Positions 32,747-45,491 of a DNA stretch of 64,000 nt are shown here, one piece after another. How positions within the stretch are numbered: the stretch's first letter is position 1; each line of letters opens with the position of its first letter. Under the pieces are notes generated by a model. The model had not been told where the DNA came from, did no database searches, and saw nothing but the letters and a program-made list of their open reading frames with translations. The position numbers and the translations under genes were made by a program. The DNA is from Trichomonas vaginalis G3 (Eukaryota; Parabasalia; Trichomonadida; Trichomonadidae), in contig NC_067207.1 in assembly GCF_026262505.1 (NCBI RefSeq), positions 18,382,082-18,446,081 of the forward strand, given 5' to 3'.

Positions 32747-34024
32747 ATGGGCTCCAGAAAGCATGATTATAGTATAAGTAATGAAATTAAACTTAAATTA
32801 AAGGAAACCTCGCTTCTTAAAACATTTCAATTAACAAATAAAAGCCAAATTCTAATTATGGCGCAAGGAACATATCTATTTAAATGTTATGGTGCAGAAG
32901 GAGGAAATAATAATGTCTATTTGGGAGGTAAAGGTTCCTACATTGCCGGAGCTATCTACATTGACAAAGATAGCAAATCATTTACAATTGATGTTGGTGG
33001 AAAAGGCCCGGACACTCCAAATAAAGGGAAAGCAAATCCAGGAGGATATCCAGATGGCGGAGCAAGTGGAAATTCCAATAAAGCTATATATATGCTAGGG
33101 AGTGCAGGTGGTGGAGGTTCCAGCTCTGTCTACTTGAACAACGATAAAATTCTTGTTGCAGCGGGTGGGTCAGGTTCAGCAGGCAATTGCCAAGGAGCTC
33201 CTAGAGGAAATCTTGAATATTCATATGAATATGAATATGTTGGAGTCAATAGTTATAAATTAAAAACAGTAATTCCTCCTTCAAATTCACAATGCGAAAC
33301 CGATCCATTAAATACATATCAAAACTATCCACCAAGTGGAATTGGAGGTGGCTATCCATGTGGAAAAAGAGGAAGTTCACAGTCAATTCAATCATCATCG
33401 AGCTATCTAGTTTCATCAAGTGGAATGTCATATATTAACAGGGATTATATGAAATTAGTTGAAATTTCTGATGGAAATTCAAACTCTGGAAGAACAGGCA
33501 ATGGCGAAATAATAGTTAATAAATATTGTTCAGATGAAAATTGTTACAATTGCCTTGATGATTCAAACAAATGTTCAATTTGCAAAGATGGATATCATTC
33601 AAATTCTAATGGTGTATGCAAAATTGATTGCAACAAATTCAAACAAAATGGGGTTTGTGTAGAAAATTGCGATCCAGGCTACTTTATAAGTTCAAATAAT
33701 GAGTGTATTAAGTGCCATGAATCATGCTCAAAGTGCGATGGGATAGAAGCGAACAAATGCACTGAATGCACAGGTGATAGATTCTTGGAAAATAATATGT
33801 GCATTTCTTCATGCGGTGAAGGAAAATATGGAAATAGAACAACAAATACATGCGATCAATGCTCTCCAAGATGCAAAATATGCAACTCATTTTTCGAATG
33901 CACTAAATGCACAAATGGTTATTATTTATCACAAGGAAATTGCAATCATTTGGCATCACAACAATATGAAATATATCGATTTTCTAATTTCAATAAGAGA
34001 GTCTTCAAAAATTGTTGCGATTAA
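32747..34024 (+). CDS. Glycine-rich / cysteine-rich repeat protein, surface type
   Basis: 425 residues. Residues about 40-240 form a glycine-rich domain of the ALK/LTK glycine-rich type: TYLFKCYGAEGG, YLGGKGSYIAGAIY, IDVGGKGP, SAGGGGSSSVYL, ILVAAGGSGSAG. Residues about 262-405 are furin/growth-factor-receptor-like cysteine repeats (CYNCLDDSNKCSICKDGYHS, CHESCSKCDG, CSPRCKICNSFFECTKCTNG). Such two-part proteins form large surface families in Trichomonas. No signal peptide is obvious, and the expected C-terminal membrane helix is missing. The protein ends in about 28 low-similarity residues after the last cysteine repeat, which suggests truncation by a frame change near 33950. The strong initiator suggests it is or was transcribed. 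Confidence 0.75.
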   Translation: MGSRKHDYSISNEIKLKLKETSLLKTFQLTNKSQILIMAQGTYLFKCYGAEGGNNNVYLGGKGSYIAGAIYIDKDSKSFTIDVGGKGPDTPNKGKANPGGYPDGGASGNSNKAIYMLGSAGGGGSSSVYLNNDKILVAAGGSGSAGNCQGAPRGNLEYSYEYEYVGVNSYKLKTVIPPSNSQCETDPLNTYQNYPPSGIGGGYPCGKRGSSQSIQSSSSYLVSSSGMSYINRDYMKLVEISDGNSNSGRTGNGEIIVNKYCSDENCYNCLDDSNKCSICKDGYHSNSNGVCKIDCNKFKQNGVCVENCDPGYFISSNNECIKCHESCSKCDGIEANKCTECTGDRFLENNMCISSCGEGKYGNRTTNTCDQCSPRCKICNSFFECTKCTNGYYLSQGNCNHLASQQYEIYRFSNFNKRVFKNCCD

Positions 34025-34082
34025 TATGATTGATTTAAAATTTCTGATCAAATTTATTCAATTTTTCATATTTATATTCTAA

Positions 34083-34654
34083 ATAAGCCTAATTACCATA
34101 TTACATTATTAATAAAGTATTTTTGCTTCTCAGTTATCCAAAATCTTCAGATAAATTTTGGATCTGCTTTTCAATATTTCGAATAGCAAAAAGGTATGAA
34201 AATAAATTCAAATGATCAATCAGCCATAACAAAATCCTCAATCTCGATTTCCGCCGAAATATTTCTTAATTATTGTATCTGAATCGGGCTAAGTTACTAA
34301 CATTAATCCACTAAACACACTTAAGTAATCTGTAGGCTTGATTAACAAATTTCAAACAAATTTCTTCTGGTCGAATAACCATTTCTTTTGATATAATACT
34401 CGGTTTGCAATACGAAAAGGCACATACATAAGTATGTAAATTACGAACAGGATCTTTCATAATTATATTTTGTAAAGCAGACCGATTCATTCATTTTATT
34501 TTTGATAAAAAAATTTTCACAGTATAAAAAATCAGATTCATTTCTTTTTTGAAAAATATTTTATATAGCAAAATGTGGTTATCCACCTTTGATTGAAATT
34601 TCTTTACACTTTAAGAGTGGACGCTTTCAAAACTTTCAATCAACATTCTTTTAG
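34083..34654. other. AT-rich intergenic region
   Basis: No ORF or repeat recognised. The last 25 bp (TCAATCAACATTCTTTTAG before the ATG at 34655) include a likely initiator. Confidence 0.5.
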
Positions 34655-35899
34655 ATGAATTTAGGTGACAGAATAACAAAGGATACCAACGAAAGAAACC
34701 ACAAGCGTCGCCGCGCCACTAAATCAGATGCTAAAGGTAGTTTCAGCTTAGTTGAAAGATCAAAATCATTAGTTCTCTTCCCTGACATTAACAGCTTTGA
34801 TAAGAATAAGGAAAATTGCTCACATATCATCAATTCTACACCAGAAAACTCAATAATAACAAACCAATCAAATATCAATAGTAATCTGAACCCACAGAAC
34901 GAGTCACCAAGAAGCCCAACTCTCAACAAATCGAATTCTCTTGATATCATTAACATAGACGTTTCTTCAAGAAATAAAACTACACATAGGAAAGATCCTC
35001 CGCTCAGGCCAGTAGATTCTGCTAACATAGACATCGTTGAACTACAAAAGGAAGAACCTGTAAAAAATCCAACTGCTTCAAATATTGATATCGATCATCC
35101 CAAAGAAAATCCAGCCATTGCCGAAGCTCCAGGCCTTACTCTTGAAGACGATGGTAATAATGTTCCCGAGCAAAAACAACCAAAGAAAACAAAACGATCA
35201 AGAAAATCCAGAAAAGCAAAGAAAAGTAGTGAAAGTAATAATGAAGAGGAGAAAGTTAAGTCTCAGAAGCGTAGAAGGAAACTTACAAGAAGTAAATCCA
35301 ATAATATTTCTTCTCCACCAGTTGATAAAAAAGCTGCTAATGAGAATGACTTAAATGCATCTAAGTCGCCAAATGCTCACTCATGATTATCAAAATTACG
35401 AAGAAATTCTACAAATTCTCGGAATTCTTTGCCAGTTTCCTCCAAAATCCAAGATAGTCAACTTATTTCTATTCTTAAACCTTTCTTACAGGAGTCCAAC
35501 ACACCAGAAAAACAACAGGAAGAAACGAACAAAGAAAATTTGAACCAACCACCTAAAGAAGAATCAAATGTCAAAGAGGCCGATAACAATCAAGAAGTTA
35601 ACCAAAATGCTAATGATAATGAGAAGCGAATTCTGTTCAAACCTCCTCCAGGAATCAATGATGATCTTGACCAACCAGTTGACACATATATTCCTACGAC
35701 AGATAAAACCATGGCCGTAGGTTTCCCAACTGACATTGAAAAGTTCGGATTTGAGCTCAGAAGCTTGGTGATACCAATTCAAGGTTGGAGACCATTCCAA
35801 GTCTCAATAATTCCAGACCCTGATGACAAACCAATCGAAGAAGAAGCTCATCATACTTATGATTTCATTCATATGATTAATGAAATGAAACGCAGTTAA
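34655..35899 (+). pseudogene. Lysine-rich, probably nuclear protein with one in-frame stop
   Basis: Not recognised as a named family. The first part (34655-35386, 243 residues) is hydrophilic and rich in N, S, E and K. It has bipartite basic tracts (NHKRRRATKSD near the start; PKKTKRSRKSRKAKKSS and KSQKRRRKLTRSKS near residues 175-220) that look like nuclear localisation signals. A single TGA at 35384-35386 is followed in the same frame, without frameshift, by 170 codons. These end in a more conserved-looking domain (DLDQPVDTYIPTTDKTMAVG, FGFELRSLVIPIQGWRPFQV). Without the stop the protein would be about 414 residues. It is a recently inactivated gene, a sequencing error, or two products; no selenocysteine or recoding signal was seen. 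Confidence 0.55.
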
Positions 35900-36007
35900 A
35901 CACAATGTAGAGATATTGTTTGTATTATAAAGCGCTTTATATTTTCTTAATTGAATTTGCTTATTTAATTTTTTAAGAGATTATTTGGTCTATTTCCATA
36001 GATTCTC

Positions 36008-36307
36008 CTAACAAGTTATTAAAACAACCAAAAGAAGAAATTGACTGGAACAAGGATTATTTGACACACGATTATTTTCAAATCTGAAGAAATTTACATT
36101 AAATATTTTCTCAATATAACGTGAAAAAGATAAATTAGTAGCATTATAAATATATGTAGTTGCAATTCGTAAAATGTAAACAGGAGTACAAAAAATAACG
36201 CTAAAAATAAAAATTAAAAATTTTGTGACAGGCCTTTGAAGGTATAACAGAAGCATCTGCACACCAACACAACCTGTATTTTTGCCCCTTCCAGGCTTAG
36301 CTGGCAT
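36008..36307 (-). CDS. Possible small membrane protein or 5' gene fragment
   Basis: 99 codons from an ATG that follows a good initiator-like sequence (TCATTAGT directly before the ATG, minus strand). The product begins MPAKPGRGKNTGCVGVQ and has one likely membrane helix (TKFLIFIFSVIFCTPVYIL). The rest is unrecognised. It may be the surviving start of a longer membrane protein. Coding status is uncertain. Confidence 0.3.
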   Translation of the reverse strand: MPAKPGRGKNTGCVGVQMLLLYLQRPVTKFLIFIFSVIFCTPVYILRIATTYIYNATNLSFSRYIEKIFNVNFFRFENNRVSNNPCSSQFLLLVVLITC

Positions 36308-36449
36308 ACTAATGACAACTGGGTAGGAAGGGAATTAGATGTTTGATGAAGCCAAACCGCCAATTTTGAATAGACTTTGACAACAAATGTATTTACAAAA
36401 TAATCCCATTACATGTCAAAATTGATTTCTCAATAGAAAGAAAAGTTAT

Positions 36450-37500
36450 TTAAGGGTGCGCCTGGGAGGATCATGTAAACTTCAGAATTTAGAACCTTAA
36501 TTTTTAAGCAATTACTTGGTACCTAAATAGGTAGTAAAACTCTAAAAATATCAAAAAGTACAACTTGGCTCCATAATAATCCTGTCATGGTGGCAGTTTG
36601 TATTCCTTAGTATTTTCCTCTTGAATCTCTTTTTCTGTCGAAATTAAATTCAAATCTCAGAAGTAGAAGTGAATAATCGACTTATTGCTGCTATTATACG
36701 AATAAACAAATCCATTATATTATTTTTATTTACATAATATCTGTTTGAAGTTCATAATTCTATAAATTTTTCTTCAAAAACATTACAATCTTGATAGTTT
36801 TAATACTGTTTAATAGGTTTTTGGCACCTTATTTAGTAATTACAACGTATCGAGTCGATCTGAACTTAATTTTCGGAAATTTAAAATATTTATCATAAGT
36901 AAAATCTGATTTGAAATTTATGTTTAATTACTATATTTTGCATAATCCTACGTAGCTTTTGTAAAAATTCATCAAAAAAAATTTTAACGTGCTTTAATTT
37001 TTTATTTTTTAAAATAATACATATTATTATATAACTAGAATATTTACAAATTTTACTGCTTTCAAAAATTTAATCCTCCTCCTCTCAAATAAACGTACAT
37101 CCGGGTGGCCTGTTTTTTGCAAAAAATAAAATTTCATTTTTTTATGCTTAAAAAGTCAGAATTTTTATTTGCTTCTGGGATATATGATGGCTATATCAGA
37201 CGCCCATTCTTTTTGATACTCAACATTAAACATAAAACTTAGCCGTTAAGGCTCTTCTGAAAATATTTTTTTTTTCGAAAAATTTGCGAAAAAAATCAAA
37301 AAATTTAAAAATCCCTGAATCTGCAGGGATTTTAAAAAATTCTTTTTAGTAAAACTTAAGGATATTGTATCAGATATATTGGTATGGGCAAATTCAATTT
37401 TAATACAATATTCATCGAGATATTGCGCTAACGAAGCGTTCAAAATTGAGAGGGTAATCCTCCTACTCTCAAATAAACGTACATGCGGGTGCACCCTTAA
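36450..37500. mobile_element. Possible short-TIR non-autonomous element
   Basis: TTAAGGGTGC (36450-36459) and GCACCCTTAA (37491-37500) are inverted and could be ends flanked by TA. Inside, a direct repeat of about 36 bp (AATCCTCCT, then CTCTCAAATAAACGTACAT, then CGGGTG) occurs at 37072 and 37456. No ORF of substance. Only 10 bp of symmetry, so weak support. Confidence 0.3.
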
Positions 37501-37772
37501 CAAATGTAGATACATGATAATCTAAAATTGAAGAAAATTTTACAAGTTGTCATTTTTTTTTCATTTTTTGAAAACCCAAACTGATAATTTCTTGATATTT
37601 AATAATAGATTTATTCTAACCTAAAATTGAATTAATTTTTTTTGTTCGATTCAATTCAATACGTTTATTTTTCATCGTTTCTCTGTCGTAAAATTATGCA
37701 AGAAATTGTATGAACATTAATATAAATATTTTACATCAAAGCGATTATTCTTAATTCAAATATAAAAAATTG

Positions 37773-40700
37773 ATGAAATCATGGTTTTCGAAAGTATTTT
37801 CCTCGGAAAAAGACCCTTTTATTATCTACCTTATGCGTGACAAAACCATATTCGATGACATTAGGTTATGTTTATCGAATTATGACGCTCTTCCGAAAAC
37901 AAAGGAATTGCAAACCCAAGTAATTCATACGGCAGAACAACTTACGCATATTGCATCAGGATATGACATCGTTAAGATCTCAAAGGCATCAGAAGAAACA
38001 GATTTATTACTTGAATTTATAAATCCTTTGATAATAACGTTTTCATTATTACCTACAAATTCAACAAGTTCAATATCCATAGTACATGCGTTATCAATTC
38101 TGTACTCATTTCTTGATGTTTCAAAAGATATACCTCGAATTCCAGAATTTCTTTTTAATCTTTTTAGTATTTTATCAATGTATCCATTTATATCAGATTT
38201 AATCGATGTGATTATAAGCCATGTTATATCAAACAAGAATTATATTGACTGCTTACGCAATTCTTCTTTCTTTATCAAATTTCACAATAACTTTTTACTA
38301 AATACTCAATACTCGGCCGCTATACAATTACTAGCAAACAAATTATTAGATAATTTCAGTAAATATCATTTTGAATCTGTTATTGACTTTACTGAACCAA
38401 CAAAACTCTTTTTTGACTGCTTAAAAGATGACAAAATACCAGCAGAAAACCTTGAAAGTGCATGCATATAATTTGCAGTATTCCTTAACATAACAAATCA
38501 GCTAATTTTACTTGAAAACAGAGAAATTTTACAAATCTTTCATGACAAACTACTAGAGAAGCAAAGCAAATCATTACCTAATGTATTTTATCTATTTTCT
38601 ATTAACACAAAAGGCCAAATTTGCAAACCAACTTTCTTATTTATGTATGATCACATAATTCGTGTTCCAATTTCATCAGATTCGATGTTTTCTATGTTCA
38701 AAAAATTCGAATATCTGCTACAGAACCTTAAAAATGACATAACATCACTGGAAAAAGCTTATCCTATTAATACAATTTTTCAACCTCCACAAAAGTTTGT
38801 AAACTCAGAAGTTGCTGAAGAAATACTGACAATATTCCAACTGCTTATCTCAAATAACTTCGATAGACTCGTTTTTTGTTTAAAACCGATTTTCAATATT
38901 TTGACAAATTTTGATTTAGAGATTAACTGCACTATATATCAATCTCTCAATGCATTGGTTGAATCAAATAAGATATCTCCTGCTGATTTAAATGACAATT
39001 CATTTTTACAAATATTAGTTTCTAAAAAAGAAAGAATTTTCTCGAATTTGAAGGACCAGAGTTTCATTTCATTGTTAGAGAAATGTTATGCAACAATAAA
39101 TGATGACGACATCCAATGGAATTTGATGAAAATTTTGTTACAAACCGAAAAATTTTTGAACAACAAACAAAATTTTCTCAATTTTGTTCAAAGTTTCTGA
39201 CGATTTCTCCTTCTTATTCAATGGTTTTACACTTGATGGCTTTCATCATAGACTCTCCAAAAGAATCATTCATGAACATTTTCATTACTTCTTTCGCGGA
39301 TTCAATTGAAATTTGTGACATTTTTGTCAAAAATGACTGTTTACAATGGCTGTCAAATTTAATGTTAACAATTAATTTTCAACCATATTTGATTAGTTGT
39401 TTTATATCATCTTTGATGCATTTCAAGATTTACCAAGAGATAAATGAAACAATCAAAGAACTTCCTTTAAATCATCCAATATTTACTCTTGATTCTGAAT
39501 TACTTTATAATATTGTTTTCACTTCATCTGTAACTAACCTAACCAATATAAGAGTTCCAGCATTACTTCCTTTGATTAACATCAAGAATCCCATCAATTT
39601 ATCTCCTTATTCTGTTTACGCGACATCGAAAAGTTCTTTGTCAGAATTTATAAGGCATGGAGTAAAATTAGATGATAATCAAATTGTCATTGATATGGCA
39701 AATAGATATATAACAAGTTCACAGTTCCTTTATCTATTGAAAAATACAAAGAAATGCTCAAATTATTGCAAATTGAATTCAGATAATTTTCCTTTGTTTG
39801 AAGTTACGAATTCTATTCAAAGAAATTCATTTTTATCATTATCAAATGTTAGATTTATTTTCTTAAGTATATGGCTGAAATTTGTTGATGAAAACTCATT
39901 GAGTTTCGTTGTTTTGAAAACTAATCTTTTTAATTTGTTTTGGAAAGAAAATAATTTAGTTTTCGAACGCGGAAAAAATTTCAAAAAAGTGAAAATAGAA
40001 AGTGGAAAATGGATTTTAGTATCAATAGCTTTGAACCAAGAATTAGAAATATTTATAGGAACAGAAGTCATCAAATCCAAAGTTAATGAAGAAGATTTCA
40101 CGAATTTGACAATTGGAAGTTTTGACACATTATGTCCTTGCAAATAGTATATTGGCAGCGCAATAAGAATCTCTAATTCTATATTGAATATTTCGGATAT
40201 TCTTCAATTCGGACCAGGACATTATTCCCTTATTTCTGATGAATTTTTAATTACACCTTATTCGAATTATAAAAATATGAATAGAGGTGATGGATTTCTT
40301 TCAATTCCTTATTGCGGATTTCCATGGTATTTTAATATATATCAAAATGAAGTTTATAATGAAATGATGTCTACACAAAATAGTGAAAGAATTGAAGATT
40401 TAATTCGCTGCTTTTTATTCGCAAAAATTTTAGTTCCTAACCTCAAAAACATTTGGATAACAATCATATCAATACTCAAAGAAAAACATCATTTGTTGTC
40501 TGAAGCTTTTATTGTTGAATTGTTTTCAATTTTGTTTACAAGCACAAAAAAGCCGTATTTCATGAATTTTTTGTATGATGTTGACATTTGGTATTTGTAT
40601 GGAAAGACGCTGTTGAAAGCGATCAACAGTAATTTGAACACTTTAATCAATCGTTTCAAGATAAAGAAAACAATTTTGGCATCAATTTTGTCATCAGTTT

Positions 40701-43700
40701 ACAAAATAATTCCTGACAAAGTTTTGATCATCAAATATTTATTAAAATTCGCAAAACAAACAGAATCAAATGTGTTTTTATCACATGCATTTAATTTGTT
40801 CGCTTCAGCTGATCTGGAGAAAAGAGATGTCATCAAAACAATCAACTTCTTTTTGACGAAAAACAACAAATTCACATTGATCACAGAAATTTTTACTTTC
40901 GATGAAATTGTTGATGTGATGGCAAATTTGTCAAAAAGTGACATGATCATTGATCTTCTTAAAATGATAACATTATTATCGACAATGAAAACAGGATACA
41001 TCACGAATCCAGCTAGATTATCTTTACCTTTAATTCCGCATTTGATGTATCACAAAGTTTGGATTTCTCTTTTCCAAATTGCAACAGGAAGAAAACCGTT
41101 AGACGATAAAAGTGACACCCCAATTATCTCATTTTCTGACAAGTTCTTAGTCAATGAACAAATCTTGCCGCTTATTGTTTCTTTGATTGGATTTAGTTTC
41201 ATTAGTTTAGCGATCATTTATACTGATGAAAACAAAGATAAAAATGAAGTTAAAAAACTTGAAGATGAATTAAAAGAATCAATAACTGTTATATCGAATT
41301 TCGGAAGATATAATAATCAACTATTTCTTTCTCACGATTTATTTGATTTCATTTTATTCTTCACACCTTTATTTTATGATCCTTCCGAATTGTTTTCTGA
41401 TCAAATTTCTATTTTATCACAGATAGATAAAATAACAACATCAGAACCAAATATGAAATCCATCTTCAATATATGGAGTTTTTCACAGGATTTCTACCAA
41501 ATCTGGATGAAAAATAGAATCGGTTCTCCTCCAATTTTCACATTCACTTTCATTGCTTTCTTTGCACCACTTGTTTCTTTTTACGCTCCAGCAATCAAAT
41601 TCCCATTATCTAAATTTGAAAAATTCCCAGAGTTTTTGATTGCTAAAGTAAGTGAAGTATCAAATTTCTTGATCCTGTTTCTGGCGAGTTCATTGAATGA
41701 TCTCGAGAATTTTAAGAAATTATTTGATACTATCGTTTTCACTTCACCTTACAAAAAACTTGAAGGATACAGTAAATTCGCAGTTACTTTAATTGTGAAT
41801 TTCCTCACAAAAAGGGATATTTATTTATCACCTTTAGAATCATTAGAATATTTATTCAAATCCATTGCTTTGGAACTCAAAGAAAGAACATTTGGAGATG
41901 ACAACAAACTAATTATTACTTCATGTTTGACATCTTTAAATGCACTTTCAAACGCGATGCAGAAAACAGATTTTATCAGACTCACATTTGCAACAAGACA
42001 AATTTTGGCTTTGACATTTGATGTTTGTAAAATTACTGAAATTTCAGGAATTACGAATCTATTGGCTGCTACTCCAGGTTTCTTGTATAACTTCAGAGTT
42101 TTTGATGATTTCACTTTTTCTGGTGGATTTCTCATAAAAATGGCGAATTCTTTACAAGATGATGATCAAATATCATCAAAATTCTTTGATGAATTTGTTG
42201 ATAAAATAATTTTATCTGATGCTTATTTGAAACAATTCAACGTGAAATTTGATGAAGAAGAATTCTATAATTTGATGAGATTCATCAATGGTGTCAAAGT
42301 GTTGATAAACAGAGGTAAGAATGGTTACTATAACTGGATTAGTTCTAACCAAGAAGTTTACGCTTCAATGACAGAAATTTTGGAGAATATGAACAAAACA
42401 TTTTTGGGTGAAATTGAAAATGATCGAGAGATTGTTTTTAATAACACCAATATTTCTGAAAAAATCAGAGAAATGTCATCGAATTTGCAAAATCAAACAA
42501 ATAAGACACAAAGTAAGAAGTTTTATTTGGCAAATTCAATTGAATTCCTTCAGGTTTCTTTCTTGAATGTAATGTTAAGAATCACTGAAACAAATATGTC
42601 CAAAGAGTTCATTAAACACAACAAATTATTTGGACAATCAATTGAATATTTCCATCCAAAATCTTACAGATTGTCACAGACAAAATTACCTGTTTTAAAC
42701 TCCAGAATCATGGCTCCTTCTAACTACGAATTACCTCATGTAGAATTCTCTCAACAAAGTGATACAAGTGATGAAGAAAAATCAACTGAAATTGCTCAAA
42801 ATTCTGAAGAAAATGAAATGGCAAATCAAAATGAGAACAATGATGAAGATTCTCAGCAGAATAAAGAGAATGAAGAAGATTCCAAGCCAAATGAAGAAAA
42901 TTTAAATAAAAATGAAGATGAAAATGATAATATTGAAGAGAATCCTTCTCAAGATAAACAGAATGAACGAGATAATGCAGAGATCTCGAATGAACTAGGA
43001 CATACAGAAACTTCAAATATAACAGAAGAAATTTCTGTGAAAGATGAAAAATCAGATGAAAACAATGAAGACGAAGAAAATGATTCGCAGATACATGTTG
43101 AAAATGAAGAAAAACATGTTAATGAAGATGTTCCAATAGAAACAGATGAAGAAATTTGTCAAAATCCAATTGGAATCAATGATTTAGTTGATTGTTTCCA
43201 GAGAAATTTGATGAATATGTTCACTTTTGTTTCAAACAAAAAGTTTTTACCTACAACTTATTCAGGACAAACAGTTGATGATAATCTCTTGAATTACATC
43301 AATTTCAGTTTCGTAACAACAGAAGATAAAGAGAGTTTCATATCCAAATTCAATGCAAAACTTTTGTATTACACATTCTCAATTGATTCAGCAGTTTTCC
43401 AACTGAAATCAAAGATATTAATACTTCTCAATGCAAATCTGACTCAAAACAACGAACTTATTTTAGAAAAATCATCCAAAAATGACTCTTTGTTTGAGAA
43501 ATTATCTCAATCTATTTTCGACCTTTCATTAGGAAACTTCACTTTGTTTGCAGGCCACTTCTTGTTGGAAATTCCGATTTCTTCCATCATTTATTCCCAG
43601 AAACATTTGATCAATCACAAGCAAAACGGAATTTTGTTCTCAACACTTCAAACAGGTGACATCATTTTGTATACAAACGATAACGGTTTCCCTTCTCAAT

Positions 43701-45310
43701 TTTTGAATATTTTCAATATAGAAAATGACGGTTATTTACTTCACAATTTACAATTGAGCGAAGCAAGTAATTTATGGTCGAATGGAACATTGAATAATTT
43801 TGAGTATTTGAGTCTTTTGAATGCATTTTCCGGACGAAGTTTCGTTGATTTAGCACAATATCCCGTTTTTCCATGGGTTATTGCAGATTATGAATCAAAA
43901 TTATATCCACAGAAAAGGAGGAATTTAGAGAAAGTTATGGGCCAGTTATCAGAAGAAAGAGCAAAGATATTTGATGTTTCTTTCCAGACACAAGGTTACT
44001 ACTATGGTTGTCATTATTCGATGCCCGCATCGGTTCATTATTTCCTATTCAGGATTCCTCCATTTTTGTTTTTCGAATGGGATTTGCATGGAGGCTGGGA
44101 TAACAAAGATAGAATGTTCTTTGATATAGAAAGAAGTTGGATTAGCTCTTCAGTTGAAAATACAAATGATGTCAAAGAGCTTTTACCAGAATTTTATTCA
44201 ATTCCTGATTTCTTGACTGATAAAAATGAAATTAAAATCGAAAAAGTGACACTTCCTCCATATTCATCTAATCCTGTTCATTTCATTATGATCCAACGTG
44301 AAGAACTCGAGAAGGCGAAGATAGAGAACGGGATTGATTTAATTTTTGGATTCAAACAAACAGGAACTGCGGCAATTCAAGCTCAAAATGTTTTTATGCC
44401 AACTTTGTATCATAACTATGTAATGAAAGAAGATGTTGATCCAGAGACAATCAGTTTGCAACTAGAAAACTGGGGACAGTGTCCTATCCAGTTGTTTAAG
44501 AAGAAACATCAATCAAAAACTAGTTTAATCGAAAATCCTTCTGAGAATTTTGATGTTTTCGAAAACAATTCTATTTTTTCGAATTTAATTTGTTACATTA
44601 ACAAAGAACAGTTTTATAGAGTTGACAAAGGAAATATGTCAATTGTTAATGAATCAAATTTGATCATTACTGACAAAATGTTATGTTTCGCAACAAAAAT
44701 TGATGTTTCTTCTAATGAATGTTTCTGTGTTGTTGATTTTTCAAATGGATTTAGTAGAGTTTATCGTCTTCAAAGTGGTTTAGGATCAGAAAAATTCCCA
44801 CTTTTCCCACATGATTCGAATGGTTTTTCGAAGGTAAATGGTCAAGATTTAATTGCTGGAACAACTGAGAATGAAAAGAATTTGATCCTTTGGGACTTCG
44901 TACGCGGAAGAATTCTTAGGGTTTTGAAGTTTGATGAGAAAATTATTGATTTCTGTTTCGATGAATACTAATGAATTATTTTTGTTTTATTTAACTCAAA
45001 GTTGACTGTTTTGTCAGTCAATGGTTTGCATTACATCACTGATGATTCCATCAGAAATGGTAGATGTATTTCTACTATGAGAATCCCGAATTATGATAGA
45101 AATCGTTACTTCTTTGTTGGTTTTTCGAATGGACATGTCAAACAAATGAAAATAAGTTTGTTACCATTGAAAATCAAAATAATTCAAGATTTTAACATAG
45201 GCAAGGTTAATCTTTCTTCAATGGCAAACTTTACTAACGGAATTACCATAGCCGATAATCATGGTGATGCATTTAATATTATGAAGACTGTTTTTAAGAT
45301 AAATGAATAA
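37773..45310 (+). pseudogene. BEACH-domain protein gene, about 2,500 codons, broken
   Basis: Large host gene of the LYST/NBEA (BEACH) family, whose products act in vesicle fusion and fission and lysosome-related traffic. Order: alpha-helical repeats (37773 to about 39800); a concanavalin-A-like stretch (SIWLKFVDENSLSFVVLKTN, KIESGKWILVSIAL, about 39850-40300); more helical repeats; an acidic low-complexity tract (about 42750-43150, runs of NEENED type); a PH-like region; then the BEACH domain at about 43755-44410 (NNFEYLSLLNAFSGRS, QYPVFPWVIADYESKL, GCHYSMPASVHYFL, DVKELLPEFYSIPDFL, IDLIFGFKQTG). C-terminal WD40-like blades follow. Breaks: in-frame TAA at 38469, a frame change near 39195, in-frame TAG at 40145, and stops at 44969-44974 after which WD40-like coding resumes. 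Two are plain substitutions, so I favour a true pseudogene over sequencing error. Confidence 0.8.
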
Positions 45311-45491
45311 AATGTTTATTGTTACTTTATTATGAATTAATTGATCAATCTTATTTTCTATATCATAGATTGTTCACTGAATACAAAAGTGTATTGGGGA
45401 ATTCATTATTTTTAGTATAATTCATTTGAATGTTAATAAAAAATGTTATTTAATTGTTCAATAAATGATTTTATTCTTTTAGTTTATTACT

